From positions 48,341,732 through 48,405,731 of the forward strand of contig NC_071668.1 in assembly GCF_028554725.1 (NCBI RefSeq): a DNA stretch of 64,000 nucleotides, written 5' to 3'. The notes below the pieces were generated by a model. It searched no databases and was not told where the DNA came from. It saw nothing but the letters and a program-made list of their open reading frames with translations. The first letter of the stretch is position 1; each line of letters opens with the position of its first letter. The stretch is from Zeugodacus cucurbitae. Lineage: Eukaryota; Arthropoda; Insecta; Diptera; Tephritidae. Position numbers and translations under genes: made by a program. Positions 61,999 through 64,000 of the stretch are shown one piece after another.

Positions 61999-63993
61999 TT
62001 ATTGTTGAGAAATGCCCTCCATTTCTAAGGCTCGGAAAATCTTAGAAATCGAGTAAATAAAGGCAGCGGTGCGTAAATCATTGCAGAGACCGAATTCATT
62101 GGCCACAATCTTAATGCCTGCCCCCGCAGTTTCCATAACTGTTTGTAGTCCTGCGTCTACAATATCCGCCTCCTTCGTACAGTCTCTTATGAGCTTTAAC
62201 TTTTTGTTTGGCTTGAACTTATCCTAAATAAATAAATTAAAAAAATTCATATTAACAAATTAACTTATTTGCACGGTGGTCAAAGTTCACTTACCTCGCA
62301 CTCATTCATGGAGTTAAAGATCTCGTTGATTATGGCTTTCTCGCGTTTAACATTCATTTTGCCATAAGATACATGATTGATATTCTTTAAGTACTCAAAG
62401 TAGGATACCGTTACACCGCCAGCATTGCAAAACAAATCCGGTATAATGAGTACATTCTTTTTACGTAATATTTCATCGGCAGCTGGCGTCGAAGGACCAT
62501 TAGCGCCTTCTAAAATCATCTTGGCTTGTACACTGTTAGCATTTTCGACAGTGAGAACCTTTTGCGTAGAGCAAGGCATTAGTATATCGCATTTTTCACC
62601 CAACAAACTGCCCTCTTTTTCGGTGGCTTTGGTATAGCCCTTGATTGATTTATTATTTTTTGCATAATACTCCATTAAGTCCTAAGTATATGAAGAAAAT
62701 TAAAAAAATATTATCATGGAGATATTTATTTTCAATACGCCACATACCTTTGGATCAATGCCATTCTCATTTACTAGAGACACGTCAAATTCTTGAACAC
62801 CGATCAGTTTGGCACCGGCTTCCACTACAAAAACGGATGCATGGGAACCGACATTGCCAAACCCTTGTACGATCACGGTTTTATCTTTCCAACCAGTCTT
62901 CCAGCCTAATAAATCCATCCAATCTTTATCCATAATAAAACATTCAGCCGCCTTAAATAGACCACGTCCCGTGGCGGCGGTGCGACCATTTATACCGCCT
63001 ATTTCTACTGGCTTACCAGTCGTGATGGCCAATGCATCTACATCGTTATAGCCTAGAAGAACAATTTATTTGTCTATCAAGACGTTTTCTAATATTTCAT
63101 AAAAAAAAATTACCAAAAGTTTTAATATATTGATCCACCAACCAACTCATCTCGCGTTGGCTGGTATTCACATCTGGTGCCGGTACATCTATACCCGGAC
63201 CTATCATATTGCGACGTAATAGCTCCATTGTATAGCGACGCGTAATTGTTTGCAATTCTTGTGCAGTATACTTCTTCGGGTCGATACGTATGCCACCCTT
63301 GGAACCACCAAACGGTACATTCACGCAAGCCGTCTTAAACGCCATCAGATAAGCCAAAGCGCGTATCTCATCGGCGTCGACGTCCATGGCAAAACGTATG
63401 CCTACAAAAGAGGAACGGATATTATCAGTCAGTTATATATATCATGCTAGACATCAGCAGTTGAAGCATTGAAAAGGAAGAACATTTTCTTGAAACACAC
63501 AACTACATGCATATATTCTAGAAAATTCGTTGAGAAATTTTTTGAATATACCAGCTTTTCTAGAAAAATAATAGCCAATAATATAATTGAACCCACCGCC
63601 TTTGAGTGGTAATCTGTGTCTAGTGTGGTGTGCGCGATAGCCGGTGATTAGCTCGTAATTGCCATCACTTCTTATTATAGGGAAGGTAACTTCCAATAGA
63701 TTTGTAGTGCAGCCCATCAATTTAAGCATGGCGGAAACACGTTGTTCACGCTGTTCCTTCTTCATGTAAGGATACTTTTCCAGCTCCTTTATCATCATCG
63801 GCTCCATTAGCTGAGCGGCCGAGTGATAATAATACTCAACCATGTGTGCAAATGGTGGGTCTTTGTCTTTATTGATTTTTTCCAAATGCTTGGGCATCAC
63901 GTGCTTTTCACGCGTAGCTCCAAGTCCGGTCCAGTTTAAAACTGTCTTCGATAGTGAAGATCGTAAAAGTTTACCATTTAAAAGGAAGGACAT
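61999..63993 (-). CDS. Glutamate dehydrogenase, copy 21 (consensus protein; promoter outside window)
   Basis: Exons: 63597-63993, 63114-63401, 62748-63052, 62295-62681, 61999-62223. The coding sequence is complete and equals the consensus protein. The ATG is only seven bases from the window end, so its leader and promoter are not visible. AATAAA is at 61879-61884. Confidence 0.93.
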
Positions 63994-64000
63994 ATTGCCT

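Larger units (their letters stand above)
1..64000 (-). repeat. Head-to-tail tandem array of about 3.18-kb GDH gene units (21 copies)
   Basis: Start codons of successive copies lie at 1564, 4748, 7931, 11115, 13982, 17169, 20353, 23536, 26708, 29894, 33076, 36262, 39445, 42054, 45235, 48417, 51602, 54756, 57941, 60807 and 63993. Spacing is 3181-3187 bp except for 2867 (copy 4 to 5), 3172 (8 to 9), 2609 (13 to 14), 3154 (17 to 18) and 2866 (19 to 20). By eye, units differ at only a few bases per kb. Small length changes come mostly from T/A homopolymers. All units have the same orientation and nothing unrelated interrupts them. The window begins inside exon 4 of copy 1 and ends seven bases upstream of the start codon of copy 21, so the true copy number is higher. 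Confidence 0.98.

Noticed and set aside
1..64000. CRISPR-like array or bacterial operon
   Set aside because: The repeats are 3.2-kb gene units with spliceosomal introns, not short repeats with unique spacers. No bacterial genes are present.
1..64000. tRNA, rRNA or other RNA genes in spacers
   Set aside because: No cloverleaf-like or conserved RNA sequence was recognised in the roughly 1.2 kb between coding regions of a unit, apart from the MITE foldback.

Overview
The window is one head-to-tail tandem array. A unit of about 3.18 kb is repeated 21 times, all in the same orientation, and both window edges cut through units, so the array extends beyond both ends. Each unit carries one minus-strand gene for a mitochondrial-type glutamate dehydrogenase (GDH). 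The gene has five exons of 397, 288, 305, 387 and 225 bp and four short GT-AG introns of 195, 61, 66 and 71 bp. It encodes 533 residues that read as an animal GDH: KGGIRF glutamate-site motif, GGSKGG catalytic-lysine motif, PAPD motif, GFGNVG Rossmann motif and NAGGVTVSYFE motif. No other gene is visible.

The short introns, AT-rich spacers, a TCAGTT initiator with a correctly spaced DPE-like element, and the protein sequence suggest an insect, probably a fly. The protein resembles the divergent GDH paralogue type of flies, of which Drosophila bb8 (testis, nebenkern) is the known example, more than the housekeeping Gdh. That assignment is from memory of the families and needs a tree.

Layout of a unit from left to right on the plus strand: exon 5, exon 4, exon 3, exon 2, exon 1 (ATG at the right end), a 290-nt leader without upstream ATG, a candidate promoter, a foldback MITE-like element of about 227 bp, a second copy of the gene's 3' flank, a truncated relic of exon 5 (88 bp), a solo internally deleted MITE end (41 bp), an A/T homopolymer, and the true 3' flank leading into the next exon 5. 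The last 3' flank, exon-5 relic and MITE end form a 317-bp direct duplication inside the unit. Loss of one copy explains the two short units (about 2.87 kb). A third short unit (2.61 kb, junction at 39901-39909) has lost the MITE and relic altogether.

Of 21 gene copies, 18 are complete and open. Copy 1 is cut by the window edge but open as far as seen. Copies 18 and 20 are broken: copy 18 has a 29-bp deletion plus a nonsense codon, and copy 20 has a frameshift plus a chimeric exon 5. Copies 3, 7, 8, 11, 17 and 21 encode the same consensus protein. Most of the others carry private missense changes, some beside catalytic residues. Shared rare variants (copies 15 and 16; spacers 1 and 5; spacers 6, 7 and 19) record unequal exchange and gene conversion. 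Copy numbers below run left to right. 'Spacer n' is the region upstream (to the right) of copy n.
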